NCBI GenBank assembly: GCA_913049565.1
Contig: CAJWZG010000112.1
Location: forward strand, 1-8,897
Direction: 5' to 3'
From: an uncultured Gammaproteobacteria bacterium
Lineage (GTDB): Bacteria; Pseudomonadota; Gammaproteobacteria; Pseudomonadales; Azotimanducaceae_A
Length of the DNA stretch: 8,897 nt
In this document: in pieces, positions 8,815 to 8,897 of the stretch
How the letters are laid out: the number at the start of each line of letters is the position of its first letter
How positions within the stretch are numbered: the stretch's first letter is position 1
Position numbers and translations under genes: made by a program
The notes under the pieces: model-generated
Database searches by the model: none
What the model was told of the DNA's origin: nothing
What the model saw: the letters and a program-made list of their open reading frames with translations, nothing else

Positions 8815-8832
8815 GGTTGGCAACTACAGGGT

Positions 8833-8897
8833 TTACATATGCGCCACGATCGACTCTCCAAAAGCGGAACAAGACACCAACGTAGCGTCGTCCATCA
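8833..8897 (-). CDS. icd: NADP-dependent isocitrate dehydrogenase, C-terminal fragment
   Basis: Only the last 20 codons and the TAA stop (8833-8835) are inside the window. They read MDDATLVSCSAFGESIVAHM. This aligns with the end of E. coli-type dimeric Icd ([20 protein letters not shown], from memory), sharing the CSxFG core and hydrophobic spacing. Icd converts isocitrate to 2-oxoglutarate in the TCA cycle. Its position upstream of clpS on the same strand fits the Pseudomonas gene order as I recall it, and a strong terminator follows. The call rests on a short stretch plus context. The monomeric IDH type is unlikely given this C-terminus. Confidence 0.8.
   Translation of the reverse strand, partial: MDDATLVSCSAFGESIVAHM

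Larger units (their letters stand above)
8645..8832. other. Intergenic region between icd and clpS, with no cspD
   Basis: These 188 bases contain the clpS promoter candidate, an AT-rich inverted repeat and the icd terminator, but no recognisable gene. In Pseudomonas, as I recall, a divergent cspD sits here. No cold-shock protein frame is visible on either strand. Confidence 0.7.

Overview
The window is a stretch of conserved gammaproteobacterial housekeeping chromosome. From left to right it holds lolA (partial) and ftsK on the minus strand; trxB, aat, bpt and infA on the plus strand; and clpA, clpS and the last codons of icd on the minus strand. The order ftsK/lolA divergent from trxB, then aat-bpt-infA converging on clpA-clpS and icd, is as I recall it in Pseudomonas and related orders. 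It differs from enterics, where trxB is next to cydCD and a tRNA-Ser lies between clpA and infA. Moderate GC, AT-leaning intergenic DNA and protein sequences that are Pseudomonas-like but clearly divergent suggest a free-living, possibly marine, relative of Pseudomonadales, Cellvibrionales or Oceanospirillales. This placement is inference.

Region 1 (1-2855, minus): FtsK, the septal DNA translocase, runs directly into LolA, the periplasmic lipoprotein carrier, with zero bases between stop and start. LolA leaves the window at base 1. Region 2 (2856-3061): a 206-bp divergent promoter region. Region 3 (3062-5557, plus): trxB, aat and bpt are packed with a 1-base gap and a 4-base overlap, so they very likely form an operon. 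infA follows after 80 bases. Region 4 (5857-5970): a GC-rich, hairpin-prone convergent gap with no recognisable gene. Region 5 (5971-8644, minus): clpS-clpA, separated by 4 bases. Region 6 (8645-8832): a 188-bp gap holding a candidate clpS promoter, an AT-rich perfect palindrome and a strong terminator for icd. Region 7 (8833-8897): the C-terminal 20 codons of icd.

Functional theme: aat and bpt add Leu/Phe or Leu to protein N-termini. ClpS reads those N-degrons and delivers the proteins to ClpA, which unfolds them for ClpP. The window therefore carries every dedicated bacterial N-degron component except ClpP, as two converging units around infA. The other genes cover redox balance, translation initiation, chromosome segregation and outer-membrane biogenesis.

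I found no prophage, IS element, CRISPR array, tRNA, rRNA or clearly novel system. The points most worth a second look are regulatory: a possible leaderless clpS start, the palindrome beside the icd terminator, the infA leader, and the structured infA/clpA gap.
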